A DNA stretch of 64,000 nt, from assembly GCA_963995505.1 (NCBI GenBank), contig OZ023198.1, positions 9,477,141-9,541,140 of the forward strand. Reading direction: 5' to 3'. Within the stretch, counting starts at the first letter, position 1. Every line of letters begins with the position of its first letter. Source of the stretch: Hypericum androsaemum. Lineage: Eukaryota; Streptophyta; Magnoliopsida; Malpighiales; Hypericaceae. Made by a program: the position numbers and the translations under genes. Positions 44,508 through 57,131 of this stretch are shown one piece after another. The notes under the pieces were generated by a model, which worked only from the letters and a program-made list of their open reading frames with translations, did no database searches and had not been told where the DNA came from.

Positions 44508-44917
44508 TTAAGGATTAGAAACAAAGACGCGAATCTGGTCGAGGAAGCTAATCCCTTGGGGCCGATCCTTCCTCCTGATATACCCAACCGACTCCTTCTC
44601 TCCGTACGCCCCGTAACCTCTCCTCCCGCTCCGCCTCCACATCTCACCGGCGTAGCTCCGTTGCCCGAAGTACGCCTCCGCCGCAACCGCAACCGCCCCG
44701 CCCCCCTCCATGACCGCGATCGGGAGCCGCTCGTAGTGCCCGCGCGCGGTGCCCTCGAGCTCGTCCAGCCTGGCATGGCCACGCGCGGAGACCGTGTAGA
44801 CCTCGCCGGCCACGCGCTGGGCCCCGCCCGCCCCGGGGAGGTTTAGGAGGAACGGGACGCGGTAGGGCCCGCACACGAGCGGGTAGGGGTTCCGTAGGTG
44901 AAGATCAGCGTCGCCAT
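44508..44917 (-). pseudogene. AIG2-like (gamma-glutamylcyclotransferase family), deleted
   Basis: The minus-strand ATG at 44917 gives [10 protein letters not shown], the family start (substrate loop YGT), then jumps to a second frame with [47 protein letters not shown] and a C-terminus [20 protein letters not shown]. Between YGT and the YPLVCGPYR region the roughly 30 residues expected (LKRG...N) are missing and the frame is shifted, so one internal deletion has broken the gene. The catalytic Glu region (LDELEG) is still present. Intact relatives remove gamma-glutamyl groups from small molecules. The gene is strongly GC-rich against its AT-rich surroundings. An error in assembly or an overlooked short intron could mimic the deletion, though no GT-AG pair is evident. 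Confidence 0.7.
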
Positions 44918-45273
44918 TTCTCCGTCGTCGTTTTGGCGCTCCTCCCCCGCGCGCCCTTGATCTCTGGTTCGTACTGGACTCCCATTTTTGTGTTCGATTT
45001 TGGGGGGAGGGTAGGGGCGTTTTGGTCTTTTCACTGGGGGAGTTGTTGTGGTCGTGGTTGGGGTTTTGGGAAAAAGAGGGGTGTGTTTTTTATAGAGCAA
45101 GTGGCTTGAAATTTTCTTTTCTCCTTTGGGATTTTAGTTTTTTTAGTTTTGTTTTATTAAATGGTGGGTATACTATTTTTTTTCCTGCGATTTCTTTTTC
45201 GAAGGTCACACGATTTTTTTTGCGATTCCTAAAAAAAACGATTTTTTTAAGGGCACCATCATGATTCTATTAA

Positions 45274-46590
45274 GGGGAAATTACTACCAGGCCCCTGGTG
45301 TTTGACATATTTGTCTCATACTCTCTGGTGTTCGAAAATCGATTAAAAAATCTCTCATGTTTGGCCAAATTATACAATCAGACTCCTGATTGACGTAAGC
45401 GGTCATGTTTTTATTTTTTTAATGGAAATGACTAAAATATCCTTGAAAAAAAAGACATCTTTTTCCTAGAGATTTTATCTTCAACCTAAGAACATCTTCT
45501 TTCCCAGAGATTTCATCTTCAACCTAACAACAATCCCAGAGATTTTCCATAGATTTCTTTTTTTTGTAACGGACGAACAACAGTTCCCCCAATTAAACAG
45601 TCCATTCCCCCAATTAAATTTCCTAAATGACGAAGGTGAAGGGTTGGGGACGAAGGTAAGAGGAGAGAGGAAAGTGGAAGGGTAGGGACAAGCTCGTTCC
45701 TCAACTGACAGTCTCCTTCCTCAACCGCTCGTTCTCCTCCACCAGCTCTGTGCACGATTTTGTCGTCGCCAATCCGCTTTCTGAAGCCGAGAGATGCCTG
45801 CCGGCGAGATCCTCTCCACGCGACGGCGACGGTGAGGGACATGCTCAGGGAGGGACGTGTTCTGGCCTCGGTTGGCTCGAGCAAAGGCAGTGGAGGAGAC
45901 TGATCTTCAACCCCTCGGTGCGATGGCAGAGACTGAGCTCGTCGATTTGGTTATAGGTGTTACTGATTGGAGCTCCAATCGGAGATTGATGGAGGAGACC
46001 ACCAACAGAATCGATTGTGTTCTAATTGGAGCCCTAAACAGTAAAGCCCTGATAGGAGGAAACCTTAAACAGTAAACTTGATTCGAGAGAAGAAGGTCAG
46101 CGGAGCAGAGGGACTCGAGGGGGGAAGGACGGAGGGGGCATGGTCGATTGGACTCGAGGGACTCGTCGGCCATGGCGTAGAATCGAAGTGTAGAATCGAT
46201 TGGAGTTGGCCCTAATTGGGTTTATATTTTTTGTTTGGCTTGTCTAATTAGTATTGTAATTAGTGTTGTTAACTGAGTTTGGGTTGATATTAATTGAAGT
46301 GTTCTTGATGTTCTTGAAGAAGGAAGAAGATGATTTATGGGTTTGATTTTTAGGTTCGAAGAAGTTAGGTTTTATTTTTGTTTTTTGAAGGGTATAACAG
46401 TCATTTCAATGACAAAAATAAAAAAAATTATTGCTGACATCAGGGAGGGACCCTAAAGTATAATTTCGCAATATATAGGGGCCTTAGAGTATAATAAAAC
46501 TAAACATTGGAAAGTTTTTAATCAATTTTTGAACTACAGGGGGTGAGAGGCAAATACACCTAACACCAGGGGCCTCACAATAATTTTCCC
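45274..46590. mobile_element. Mutator-like long-TIR element (1317 bp)
   Basis: The ends GGGGAAATTACTACCAGGCC and, inverted, GGGAAAATTATTGTGAGGCC open arms of about 170 bp (both with CCCCTGGTGTT). The flanks TTCTATTAA (45265-45273) and TTCCATTAA (46591-46599) are a 9-bp duplication with one change. It lies directly at the 3' end of the minus-strand LINE at 46600-49400. No transposase. Confidence 0.85.
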
Positions 46591-46599
46591 TTCCATTAA

Positions 46600-49400
46600 T
46601 CAAACATAGCAAATCTGCTTACAACTTGTCCAAATCCAGAAGAGCACAAAAGCTCCGTCAGGGGAACAAAATAGCCTAAAGTTGGAGCTAGATGAAGAAC
46701 AACGTTTAAAAAAAGTATGAGCGACCATGTTGGCCTCTCGGTAAGTAAAAATGAAACAATGCTCTTCCAACCTCACGGCCGAATCTTGGCAATTCTCCAC
46801 AATCGTAGATAGGTCACTGCGGTCATGCACGTCTCGGCCTAAAGCTGTGATCAAAAGTTGATAATCCGACTCGAAAATCATCTTGGATGCCCCGTATTGA
46901 AGCGCCAGCTCTATGCCCACTCTGACCCCTTGAGCTTCAAGCCAGGTAACGTACATCGAACTGAATCCCACAATGACTTAAATTGCTTCGCAATGGTAAG
47001 TTATTATCCAAGGCACGCCAAAAGAAGATACAGAGTTAGGGAGGATAGTAAGTCGACCAACACTGGAACCATAGATTAACCAGGGCCTGGTGATCAGAAT
47101 GATTGCTCGACGAGGTCCACCACTTCTCAAAGTCCATGCAGTACCCACTACGAACCGAGTACTCGCCATTTATAGTGAACCTCCATCGCAACGAATCCAT
47201 AGGGCGGCGATAACTGAGGTGTATGGACTTGATCCGCTGTGCATCAGTAGGTGAGAAAATAGAGTCCACCAGAAACGTATCCCACTAGTACGACCTTGGT
47301 ATAAGCATGTCCACAACTTTCAGGAGGTGGTCTGAACGGGGTACCGGTATTTCGAGCAGCCCATTGGAGCACTAGTCAACTAACTATCCGACCAAATATT
47401 ATACTTTGCCCGTCACCGACTCGCCAATCCAATCCTTCTCGAAGTAAAGATAACCCTGCAATATGCGTCGTCATGCAAAGTTAGGCATCTACCTGGTCGA
47501 AGCATCAAGGAGGGAGCCCCTCGGGAAATAGCGAGCCTTTAGAGTGTGGACTGTTAGTGAGGAGGGATAGCAAATAAGTCACCACGCTTGCTTGGCTAGC
47601 ATGGCCCTATTGAAATTTGTCAATCGTCGGAACCCCATACCTCATTCTTTCTTTGAGTGACACATCCTCTCCCAAATCCTCTAGTGAACTTTCCTATCAT
47701 CTCTTGATCTACGCCAAAAGAAATTGCACAACCTCTGTTCTATCCGATAGCACGTCTCTGCTAGCAATATAAAATAGCTCATCACATAGGTGGGTATCGA
47801 TTGATGTACCGACTTAATCAGCGCTTTCCTTCCAGAACGTGACAAGAAGCGTTCTGTCCAGATACCCACTTTGCTCCTTATCCGGTCTCCATTTCAGAAT
47901 AGACAATCTTTTTCGAGCACCTAATCACAGTGGGGAACCTCAAATACTTCTCCCCTCAATCAGCACCTCTCATCTGGAGAATATGTCAAAGGCAGTCTCC
48001 CATATCGACAGAGACACTTTTACTAAAAATTACTGAACTCTTCTGCTATATAGACAAGATATGGAAGAATGACCAAAGCTCCTCCTCTGAAGTCCTGGCA
48101 AACAACGAAGAGTCATCTGCAGAAAGCTGATGTGTGATCACACGAGCAAAATAGGGCACTAGAATACCATGTAGAAGACTAGTAGAAGCCGCATACTACT
48201 GGTAGTCATCCATTCCCTCAGCACCAAATAGAAATAATTAGGGTGACAGTGGATCCCTTTGGCGGAGAATACAGCACTGAGCAAACACAACACATAACCA
48301 ACTCAACAAAAGTAAGTGGAAAATCCAAAGTTATCATCCTCCCTCGAGAAAATACCATTCAATTCTGTTATAGGCCTTCATCATATCCAGTTTCAGAGCA
48401 TAGTACCCCCTCCTACCAACTTTTTTTCCAGATGATGAAAAATCACAAAAGCAATGAGAGAGTTATTAGTTATTAATCTTCTAGGAATGAAAGATCCCTC
48501 ATTTTCTTGAATAACATCAGGTAGTAAGCTCTTAAACCGGTTATATTACCTTAGTAATAAGCTTCATAATAACATTGCACAAGCTAATAGGGCGAAACTC
48601 TGAACAAAGCATTGGTTTTTCTCTTTAGCAATAACCGCAATAATCGTCTTATTAATAGGAGTAGGATCACCTCCATCATTTAGGATACCAAGTGTTGTGC
48701 GCACCACAACTTTTTTCACAACTGGCTAGAACTTTTGAAAGAAGAGAAGAGGCATGCCAACCGGATCTGGTGTCTTTTTGGGTGCATATACTTAAGGGCT
48801 ACTTCTATCTCCTTCATTGAGTATGGGGAAGTCGTAGATGCACTCATATCATCTTTCACCTTCGGGGTCACCTTGTTTATGATATTTGCCATCTGCATAC
48901 AACCTGAAGAGGAAAAAAGTGACATAAAGAAGTTCCTAAAGATCTCTTGAACGCCACCTGAATCCTGAACCACTCCTACCACATCATTCATAATCTCCTC
49001 TACCCAATTTCTAGCATGCCTATGGCTCGCCTTTTGATGAAAGAAACGAGTGTTCCTATCCTCTTACTTGAGCCAATCTATAGAGATCTCTGTGCCCATA
49101 GAGTCTCCTCCCTAAATAACAGTTCTTCGTGCCTCGACAGACAACCAGAGAGGCAGTGTCGACCCTCTGAATTAAGTGGGAGCTACTGAATTGAACGAAT
49201 CTCCTTATCGATTTTGCGCAACTCTCCCTTCGCCAGCCCAAATATGGTGCGATCCAACATTTGCAGGCATTCTGCACAAGCCTGCAAGTTAGATGTAATA
49301 TTCGAACTTCCCATCCCTAAATGCCACCCTTCCTCAAGTTGATTCCTTATATCCTCAAATCTTAGCCACATGGCTTCAAAACGAAGCCTGCAATGTAACA
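46600..49400 (-). pseudogene. L1 LINE ORF2, 5'-truncated and decayed
   Basis: Reads right to left: the linker after the endonuclease at 49400-49050 (RFEAMWLRFEDIRNQLEEGW), then reverse transcriptase from about 49000 to 47680 with many stops (FMSLFSSSGCMQMANIINKV; later FLSRSGRKALIKSVHQSIPT), a zinc-binding RVT domain at about 47300-46980, and an RNase H-like tail at 46971-46600 (MIFESDYQLLITAL, YREANMVAHTFFK). No frame is intact. The 3' end is occupied by a Mutator-like element; the poly-T near 45243-45250 may be the LINE tail beyond it. Confidence 0.85.
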
Positions 49401-49547
49401 CGATTTATGAATATTAGAAACTTGATAAATTTTATAATTTTTTGGGAAAATTTTATTTTAATATCATATAGTTTACACATTTTTATCTTAGTACTTTATG
49501 GTTTAGCTTAGAATTGATAAACTTGTATCAGAAACTTGAGTCTACTC

Positions 49548-52500
49548 TAGTGAAACTGTCAAGGTCTTGGCCAGACCTTGACAGTACAAGTCCTTAATGG
49601 ACTAATCATAAAGCATAGGCCATCCATTGTCTTCTTGATGGAGACAAGACAAGATACTAATAAAATTGAAAATTTTAGGAAGAGATTGCAATTCATGAAC
49701 TGCTGGTACAAAGAAAGACAAGGTACGGGGGGCGGTCTTGCCCTTTGGTGGAATTCATAATAGCACGTTGATGTTGTGGCAAGTAGTCTAAACTTTATTG
49801 ACTCTACTTGCTGTGACAAAGCCTCTGATTATATTTGGGACGCTACTTTTGTTTACGGCAAACCTGTGAGTGCTCAGCTTTTTAGAACCAGATGTCTGGT
49901 TTACATGGAAACTCCAGTTTTCCACACTTGTACATAGGCGATTTCAATGTTGTGGGGTGTCCAAAAGATAAGCTGGGTAGGCACGGAGTTTCTTGAGCTC
50001 ATTACACCCTCTCTAGACCTGTTTGGATAGCTGCAACATGTTGGACCTTGGCTTTAAATGGATTCGCTATACTTGGTGTAACAATAACGAGGGGAGGGTG
50101 AGAACTTTGGAGAGATTGGACATAGTGACTGCTAACCTGGAATGGAGGGAGATGTTTCCACTTTCTCAATTGATTATAGGAGAAATGATGGGATCAAATC
50201 ATGCTGCTATCATTTTGGATCTATGCCATAAGAAATAAAAGCGGGCGGACATGTTCCGCTTTGAGGAGTGCTGGATTAAGAAACCTGAGTGCAAGGATCT
50301 TATTTTTTCCAGCTGGAGGAAGCATGTAAGGTGGGACTACTCTACTCAGTTCCATCATTATAGTAATATTTGTGCCAAAAATCTGAAGAAGTGGCATAAG
50401 GAAAAGCTGGAAAAAGGAAGGATAAGAACAACATAACCACTTTTCTATTATTATCTTTGCAAGAATTTTTGGACTTGCCAGGAAATGAGGAGCAGGAAGC
50501 AAGGGCCAAAACGGAACTTGCATTCTTGTATCAGCAAGAGTTAATTAGCTAACCTACTGGGTTCTCAATGCTAAGTTTTTTCATGCTTCAGCAACTCAAA
50601 AGAAGCAACAAAATCAGATTCTCAAGATTAAAAGGCATTCATGGACAGTGGTTAGACGATCCCAGTCATATAAAGGATGATATTCAACTCCTCTTCAAAG
50701 AGTTATATACTGTTGAGCTTCCGTAGGATCCTACTAATCTACTCTATTGCATTCCGAAGATGGTGGATGAGAGGATGGCTGAATCTCTAATGAAGCCCAT
50801 AGCTCCTAAAGAAATCAAGAATGCAGCCTTCGAGATGGGTGGTTCGCTCCTGGCCCCGATGGACTTCCAGGTTTATTCTTCCATGAATATTGGCTTATCA
50901 TTGGCAATGAACTTACTGAGATGATTCTGAATTGGTTTAGGAATGAAAGTGTCCCACAAAACATGAACATAACGTATATTGTGCTTATTCCTAAGTTAGA
51001 TAATCCAGAGCATATCTCTCAATTTTGCCCAATCAGCTTGTGTAACTTTGCTTACAAAGTTCACTCAAAGCTTTTGGCCAATAGACTAAAACCTTTTATG
51101 CCTAATGTTATATCTGATGCTCAAAATACTTTTGTAAAAAATAGATGTATCTAGGACAACATTTTCATCACTAATGAGGTGTTTCATTATCTCAAGGTCG
51201 GGAAGCATAAGAGAAAGGGTTCTATGGCCATCAAGATTAACATGAGAAAGGCCTATGATATGGTTTCTTGGAGCTTTTTGGAGCAAGTGATGAGAGTCCT
51301 TGGTTTCCCCGAGAAATGGAGTAGATGCACTATGAGTTGTATTAAGAGTGTTACATACTCCATCATGGTAAATGGATCCCCTCTGGATTGAGTCCTCCCT
51401 TCTAGAGGAATTAGATAAGGGGATCCACTCTCTCCATTTCTCTTTTTGTTTATAACCCATTCCTTTGCACATTATATTAATTGGAATCAATCTATTGGTA
51501 TGATTAAGGGTCTGCAAATTAAGAACTCAAGTCTGGTGCTTACTAATATTATGTTTGCTGATGATACGCTTTTGGTTTCAAAGGCTAACCCCAAAGAAGC
51601 TCAGGCTCTAAAGAATATCCTTGATAAGTTTGCCACGATGTCTGGGCAACACATTAATTTTGATAAGTCGAGTATTAGATTTAATTCTCATTTCGAGTTA
51701 TCCATTCAGAATTGGATCAAGGACATCCTTGGGATGAAGCTTATGTATGAGAATGACAAGTATTTATGCCTCCCGTCCTTTTGGGGGAAATCTAAATGTA
51801 ACACGGTTAACTTCATTTATAATGCGATAAGGAAAAAAGCTGAAACTTGGAAGAATAAACTGCTTTCGACGGCTGACCTTGAAATCATGATTAAATATGT
51901 GCTTGCGTCTATTCTTACTTACACTATGATGTGTGTTAGCTTTCCCAAGTTTATGTGTAACAAGCTTGATAGTCTTATGGCCAATTACTGGTGGTCTGGT
52001 GACGTTGAGATGGGAAAGGTCCATTGGGTGAAGTGGTATAAGGTGGCTACCCAAAAGAAACATGGTGGAATGGGGTTTAGAAAGATGGATGACTTTAACT
52101 TGTCTCTTTTGACAAAACAGGCTTGAAGACTGATGAATAATCACGATTCCATTTGCTTCAAGCTGCTTAAGAGTATTTATTTCCCTAACTATTCACTCTT
52201 GCAGCAGCTAAAGGGAGCAGACCTTCTTGGACCTGCTCTAACTTGCTTAAAGGGGTCAAAATATTGAAACCACATATTCTGTGGCGAGTGGCTGATGGCG
52301 CATGTATTGATATCTGGTAGGACCCTTGGTTACAAGGGTTGCCTGATAATAGGATCTAGTCCACTCCTCCATCATTTACAGCTGAAATGACTGCCTCTAA
52401 TCTTATGTTGCAGGACCAAGATAACTGAAACATTGGCACTCATCAAGAATTGTTCTCTTACCAATAAATTGATGTTATCTAGTTGATCAAGCCTCGGAGG

Positions 52501-53530
52501 GGTGTGGGAAAAGACAAATAATTCTGGTCATTTGCAAAATCTGGGAAGTATGCTATCAAATTAGGTTATGTGAGATTGCAAAATGATTTAGACTCTACTG
52601 ACTTGTGGTTTGCTTCCTTGTGGAACATATTGTGGAAGCTTGACACCTTCCTAAAGGTGAAAGCTTTCATCTGGAAAGTAATGCAAAATGCCCTCCCCAT
52701 CATGAATAATCTATTCAGAAGGGGTATTGCTGCTAAGTTTGTGTGCCCTTTGTGCAATGCTGACTACGAAGATGTTATGCATGCGCTCTTTCTATGTCCT
52801 TATGCTCGTCTGACTTGGTTTTTATCCTCTGCTGGCCTAAGAACTTCTGAGGTTGATCTATCATGCTTAAAGACATGGTTCTCCAACCTCCAAGATGGCT
52901 TGCAGCATTTGGATAAGGATTGGGTCATGTAGGAGATGGTTTTTGTATGCTAGCAGATGTGGCTGGCAAGCAATGAGAGCTGCTTTGAAGGCGTTAAACC
53001 TGATCCCGAAGCTACTTGGCAAAAAGCAAATCGCAAGATTATAGAGTTCGTACACCTGCGAGGGCATATTTTGAAACCCGCAACCTCTGTCTTTGACTGC
53101 TGGCGCCCTCTGGATGAAGATGGAACCAAAATTAATGCCAATGCTTCTAAGCTCTCCTCCTCTGAACTTTCTGGAGTGGCCATGGCTGTCAGGGACCATG
53201 CTTGCAACCTGAAAATGGCAAAGACAGCCTTGCTTAAGGCTGAAATGGCTTTGATCGCTGAGATTTGTGCGATTGGGGAAGCATCTTCTTACACGCTGCA
53301 GCATCTCCCCTTCAGTAGGACCACCATTAAGTCCGATAACAAAATTGCAGTGGACTTCATCATCAATTCCTCCTCCCTTATCGATTGGAATGCTGAATTG
53401 TTTGTACTTGAAGTCCAAACTTTGCTTTTGAAATTTCCACTATGCCATCTTCTGTATATTCTTAGGGTAGCCAACAAAGTTGCGGATTGGCTAACTAGGT
53501 CTACTAGATTAAGGGATCTTTGGAAGGTGT
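49548..53530 (+). pseudogene. LINE ORF2 (endonuclease, RT, RNase H), decayed
   Basis: Endonuclease 49548-50235: IVFLMETRQDTNKI, GGGLALWWNS, then NNNEGRVRTLERLDI and GSNHAAIILDL. Reverse transcriptase about 50790-52130: ITYIVLIPKLDNPEHISQFC, KINMRKAYDMVSWSFLEQV, GDPLSPFLFLF and the catalytic FADD at about 51556-51567. Zinc-binding RVT domain 52570-52930 (WKVMQNALPIMNNLFRRG, CPLCNADYEDVMHALFLCP). RNase H 53090-53530 (DEDGTKINANAS, KSDNKIAVDFI, VANKVADWLTR). About twenty in-frame stops are scattered through it, mostly TAG, TGA and TAA changes from sense codons, so it is dead but nearly collinear. Confidence 0.88.
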
Positions 53531-53608
53531 TTACCTCAACCTTTCTCATGAGCTTAATGAGCACCTTTTGTATGACTCTCATGATTAACTTCTTTAATAT
53601 ACTAAGTA

Positions 53609-54851
53609 GAAAAAATTACGTTCAGGTCTCTGTAGTTTGGCGTCCCTTCCTCTAGGGTCCCTGCATTTCCGAAATCGTTCCTGACGTCCCCGAAGTTTGG
53701 TTTTAGAGACTCTCGGGTCCCTGACGGCTCTTTTTTCATTTTTGGTCTGGAAATGACCAAAATACCCTTAAATAAAAATAAAAAATTTACCTTCTCCAAC
53801 CTTTGAACAAAAACACCCACCACCAAAAACTAACCCAAAACTAAGATCAAACTAACTAAAATCAAGAATACAACCAAGAACATTAAAGAAAAAAACTCAG
53901 ATAAAAATCCAACTCGTCGATGTCGAACACCCAATTTGGGGATCGATAATACGTACCAGAAGTCGATGAGCTCGTCGATGTCGAACACCTAGGCGTTCAT
54001 CAACGAGGGCCACGTCTCCAACTCAGAATCCCAAGAACCAGAAAGTACTCGAAGAGGCGCTTCAAGCCCTAATCGCCGATCTAAACCACGAGACCACTGC
54101 TGGGATAGTTTGCCCTTCCACACGAGAGTACTTATGAGGCAAGGAAGAATTTCCCGGGTGTAGAAGAGATATTAATTAAGGGCAATCAACGACGGCAACC
54201 ATTGGTCGGAGTGAGGACCTCGCTCTCGTCAACGTAATCGACTCCGATGACTTCAAGGATCTTCGCGCTCAAAGAAATCGACGACAGCAACCATTGTCGT
54301 TGCCGTACACCTCCTCGTCGTTGCTTCTTTAGTCAATTATTTCTTGGATCTGAATTTTAAAATTTTTGATTTAGGTTTTTCTTAATTTTCTCGAAGAGTT
54401 TGATTTATTGAGAATTTGTGAACTTGATTGGTGAGCATGATGAAGATAGTTGGAGACGAAACATGTGGCTGGAGAAGATGATGGATAATTTTTTTTTTGT
54501 TGATTATGATTTTCTGGATTGAATTTTTGATGTTCTTTGGAATTGAGAATTTTTATCTGAGTTTTTTTCTTTAATATTCTTGGTTGTGTTCTTGATTTTA
54601 GTTAGTTTGATCTTAGTTTTGGGTTAATTTTTGGTGCTGGGTGTTTTTGTTCAAAGATTGGAGAAGGTAAATTTTTTATTTTTTGTTTAAGGATATTTTG
54701 GTTATTTCCATGACCACAAATGAAAAAAAGAGCCGTCAGGGATCCGAGAGTCTCTAAAACCAAACTTCGGGGATGTCAGGAACGATTTTGGAAATGCAAG
54801 GACCCCAAAGGAAGGGACGCCAAACTACAGGGACCTGAGCATAATTTTTCC
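53609..54851. mobile_element. Mutator-like long-TIR element (1243 bp)
   Basis: Perfect 9-bp target duplication TACTAAGTA (53600-53608 and 54852-54860). The arms are about 300 bp each and very similar; ends GAAAAAATTACGTTCAGGTC and, inverted, GGAAAAATTATGCTCAGGTC. The middle (53920-54350) is GC-richer without a recognisable gene. Inserted in the LINE 3' tail. Confidence 0.9.
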
Positions 54852-54879
54852 TACTAAGTATTTGAACTTAAAAAAAAAT

Positions 54880-55514
54880 TGCCCGCTCGTGACATATTTT
54901 AGAGGAAGGGACAGAAGGGTGATGCTTCAACGATGAAGAAACAGCAATAACCAATAATGTGCGGCGGAGCAACCATCCGACTTGTCAATATTTTGGTAGT
55001 ATGTACTTTATATACCAAAGTTTGTGAGACAAAAAGCATTGTCACATTCTCAGTTTCTGAGCTATTTTATATATTTTTCAATGCAAAATTTTGAAACTAC
55101 GTGGCCTGCAAATATTGGATGATTTATTGATTTTCTTTTCCCAAGAGACGACAATAGGCCGTAGTATTTTATGCAACCAAGTAAAGATAACCTTTGGTGT
55201 CGCCAAAGAATGATGCATCGACATTAAGGAGGAGCTAATCCGGTAATTTTACGAATGCCGAATAATTTTATGGTGTATTTTTCATGGGTTCTCTTATCGT
55301 GTTGTTGCAGTGTAATTGATTATTAGACATACCAATATTTCAGTCAACATTTGTTGATGTACCATTACAAAAATTCACTAATTCTTGCTATGAATTGTGG
55401 CCATTGCAAAAGATAAAGTATCTTTTTTTACCATTTCTATTTCAGAATAGTTTAGAAAATGCAAAATAGACCAAGTGAAATTACAAAAGCGTGTGCAGAA
55501 ATCCAAACACATTC
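54880..55514. other. Non-coding stretch, nothing recognised
   Basis: AT-rich DNA between the LINE tail and a hAT element. No coding or repeat pattern found. Confidence 0.5.
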
Positions 55515-55522
55515 CCTAAATT

Positions 55523-56430
55523 CAGGGCGGAGCTAGAAAATTTGGGTAGTGGGAGCAATATAATTGTTTTTCAAAAAATTCAACATATGTAATTACAACA
55601 TTTATAATTGTCCTCTACGATTACTCATGCATTAAAATCGCTCCATAATAGCTATATTGTCAATACAATCAAATACGTCTTGAAACTCCTTTCTGTGCTT
55701 TTAGAACCACTAACTTCGTCAATAGGCCTCTTACCTTTTGTCATGTATTTGTCTATAACTGATCAGAAATACAAAATCAAACAGATTAATATAAATTAAT
55801 ACTGCAATAAGGAAAACAATGTCACTTATTCAAAAAGATAGCAACTTGTTCAATAGGCTATTGCAAGGGTAAGTTTGGTACAATTAAATAAAAAAATTAA
55901 AATTTAATAAAAAAATTGAGAGCATTACCATTCTGCATGACTGTTTTTTTCTAGGATTGAGACTATTCAGTACTGTAAGTATTTTCCCCTTTTCTACCTT
56001 CTTTTCTTTTTTCTTTTTAGTGAAACCCTTTGATTTTTCCTTTCTTTTTAGAGTGAGTTTTTTTTTCTTTTCTATTTGCTTGCGTGGGGGTGCGTGCGTT
56101 TGCTTTTTATTTTTCTATCATGTGTTTGCCTGCGTGGGCCACTGAAGGCTAGGTAGGTAGGTACTATCTTTTTAAAAAAATTTTAGTTTATTGCTTTATT
56201 ATTTATGGTAGTATAGTTAGACTAATTAAGATCTTATAATATATATTAAAAGACTAAGAAATGCCTAAATTTTTTAAGATTTGGTTTCAATTATTAGATT
56301 GATTAATTTTTTAGTGGGGTCAATTTTTAATTTTAGTAGAAACATATATTAAAAATATACCTAGTTATCAAACAAAAAAAATTTTAAGTAGGGCAATTCC
56401 CCCACAATCTTCTTTGTCCCTCCGCCCCTC
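55523..56430. mobile_element. Non-autonomous hAT element (Tip100-like ends)
   Basis: Perfect 8-bp target duplication CCTAAATT (55515-55522 and 56431-56438). The left end CAGGGCGGAGCTAG and the right end, inverted, GAGGGGCGGAGGGAC resemble the CAGGGGCGGA ends of Tip100-type hAT elements. No transposase in 908 bp; long pyrimidine runs at 55980-56070. Confidence 0.8.
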
Positions 56431-56439
56431 CCTAAATTA

Positions 56440-57120
56440 ATCGACCCATTTATTGTCCTTGTTCTTGGTTATAGTGTGGGCCGAGGAAGGCCCAATGGGC
56501 TCCGAATCCTATTTAATGGCACACCTTCTGGACGCGCGAACGGTTTCTTTGTTGGTCATGTCAGTTTACACCCGATTTATTATATTATTTCATTGTTATT
56601 AGTTCTTGGGTTATAAAATTCTGAGCTACTATTTTTTCTCAATACAAATTCGAGTCAAGTAAAATTGTTAAAAAGTGATAAAAAAATTTCCAACAAATAT
56701 TTGACACTACTACATTCTTAATAACTTGAATTCGACACCTCATTAAGCTAAAACAACTTTTTCCACAATTTCTAGGTTCCTGAGAAGGAAATTATTTGAG
56801 ATTTGAGTCAATCCTCTAATCTAATTTAAGGCTCATTTGTTTTAATTTAAGGGTTTTTTTTGCCCACCTAAATTTATCTTCCTTTTTTTCAAGTGTAGAT
56901 TTCTCTTTTGATAGTATTTTTATTATCTAATAAGGGTGTATTGCTCATAATTGAGGATACCCTTTCTCTTGAGAGTTTTCGGCATATTAAATGCACATAA
57001 TTTTCATCGAGTATATATAATTGAAGATCGAGAATATTAAATGCACATAATTTATGCTAAAATAAAAATTATCAGAAGAAGATGATATGAGTTGCATCAA
57101 TTTTCATGATAAAAATATCA
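56440..57120. other. Non-coding stretch, nothing recognised
   Basis: AT-rich DNA with no supported feature. Confidence 0.5.
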
Positions 57121-57131
57121 AACATTTAAAG

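Larger units (their letters stand above)
49500..54878 (+). mobile_element. L1 LINE, near full-length ORF2, interrupted in its 3' tail
   Basis: ORF2 similarity starts at about 49548 (NCQGLG, with the preceding Ser-Trp codons now stops) and runs to about 53530. The 3' untranslated part is split by a Mutator-like element (53609-54851) and resumes at 54861 with TTTGAACTT and an A9 tail at 54870-54878. No matching target duplication was found around 49500. Confidence 0.75.

Noticed and set aside
45519..46173. Open frames inside the long-TIR element at 45274-46590 as a captured gene
   Set aside because: They overlap on both strands without a recognisable domain; possible capture cannot be supported without a search.
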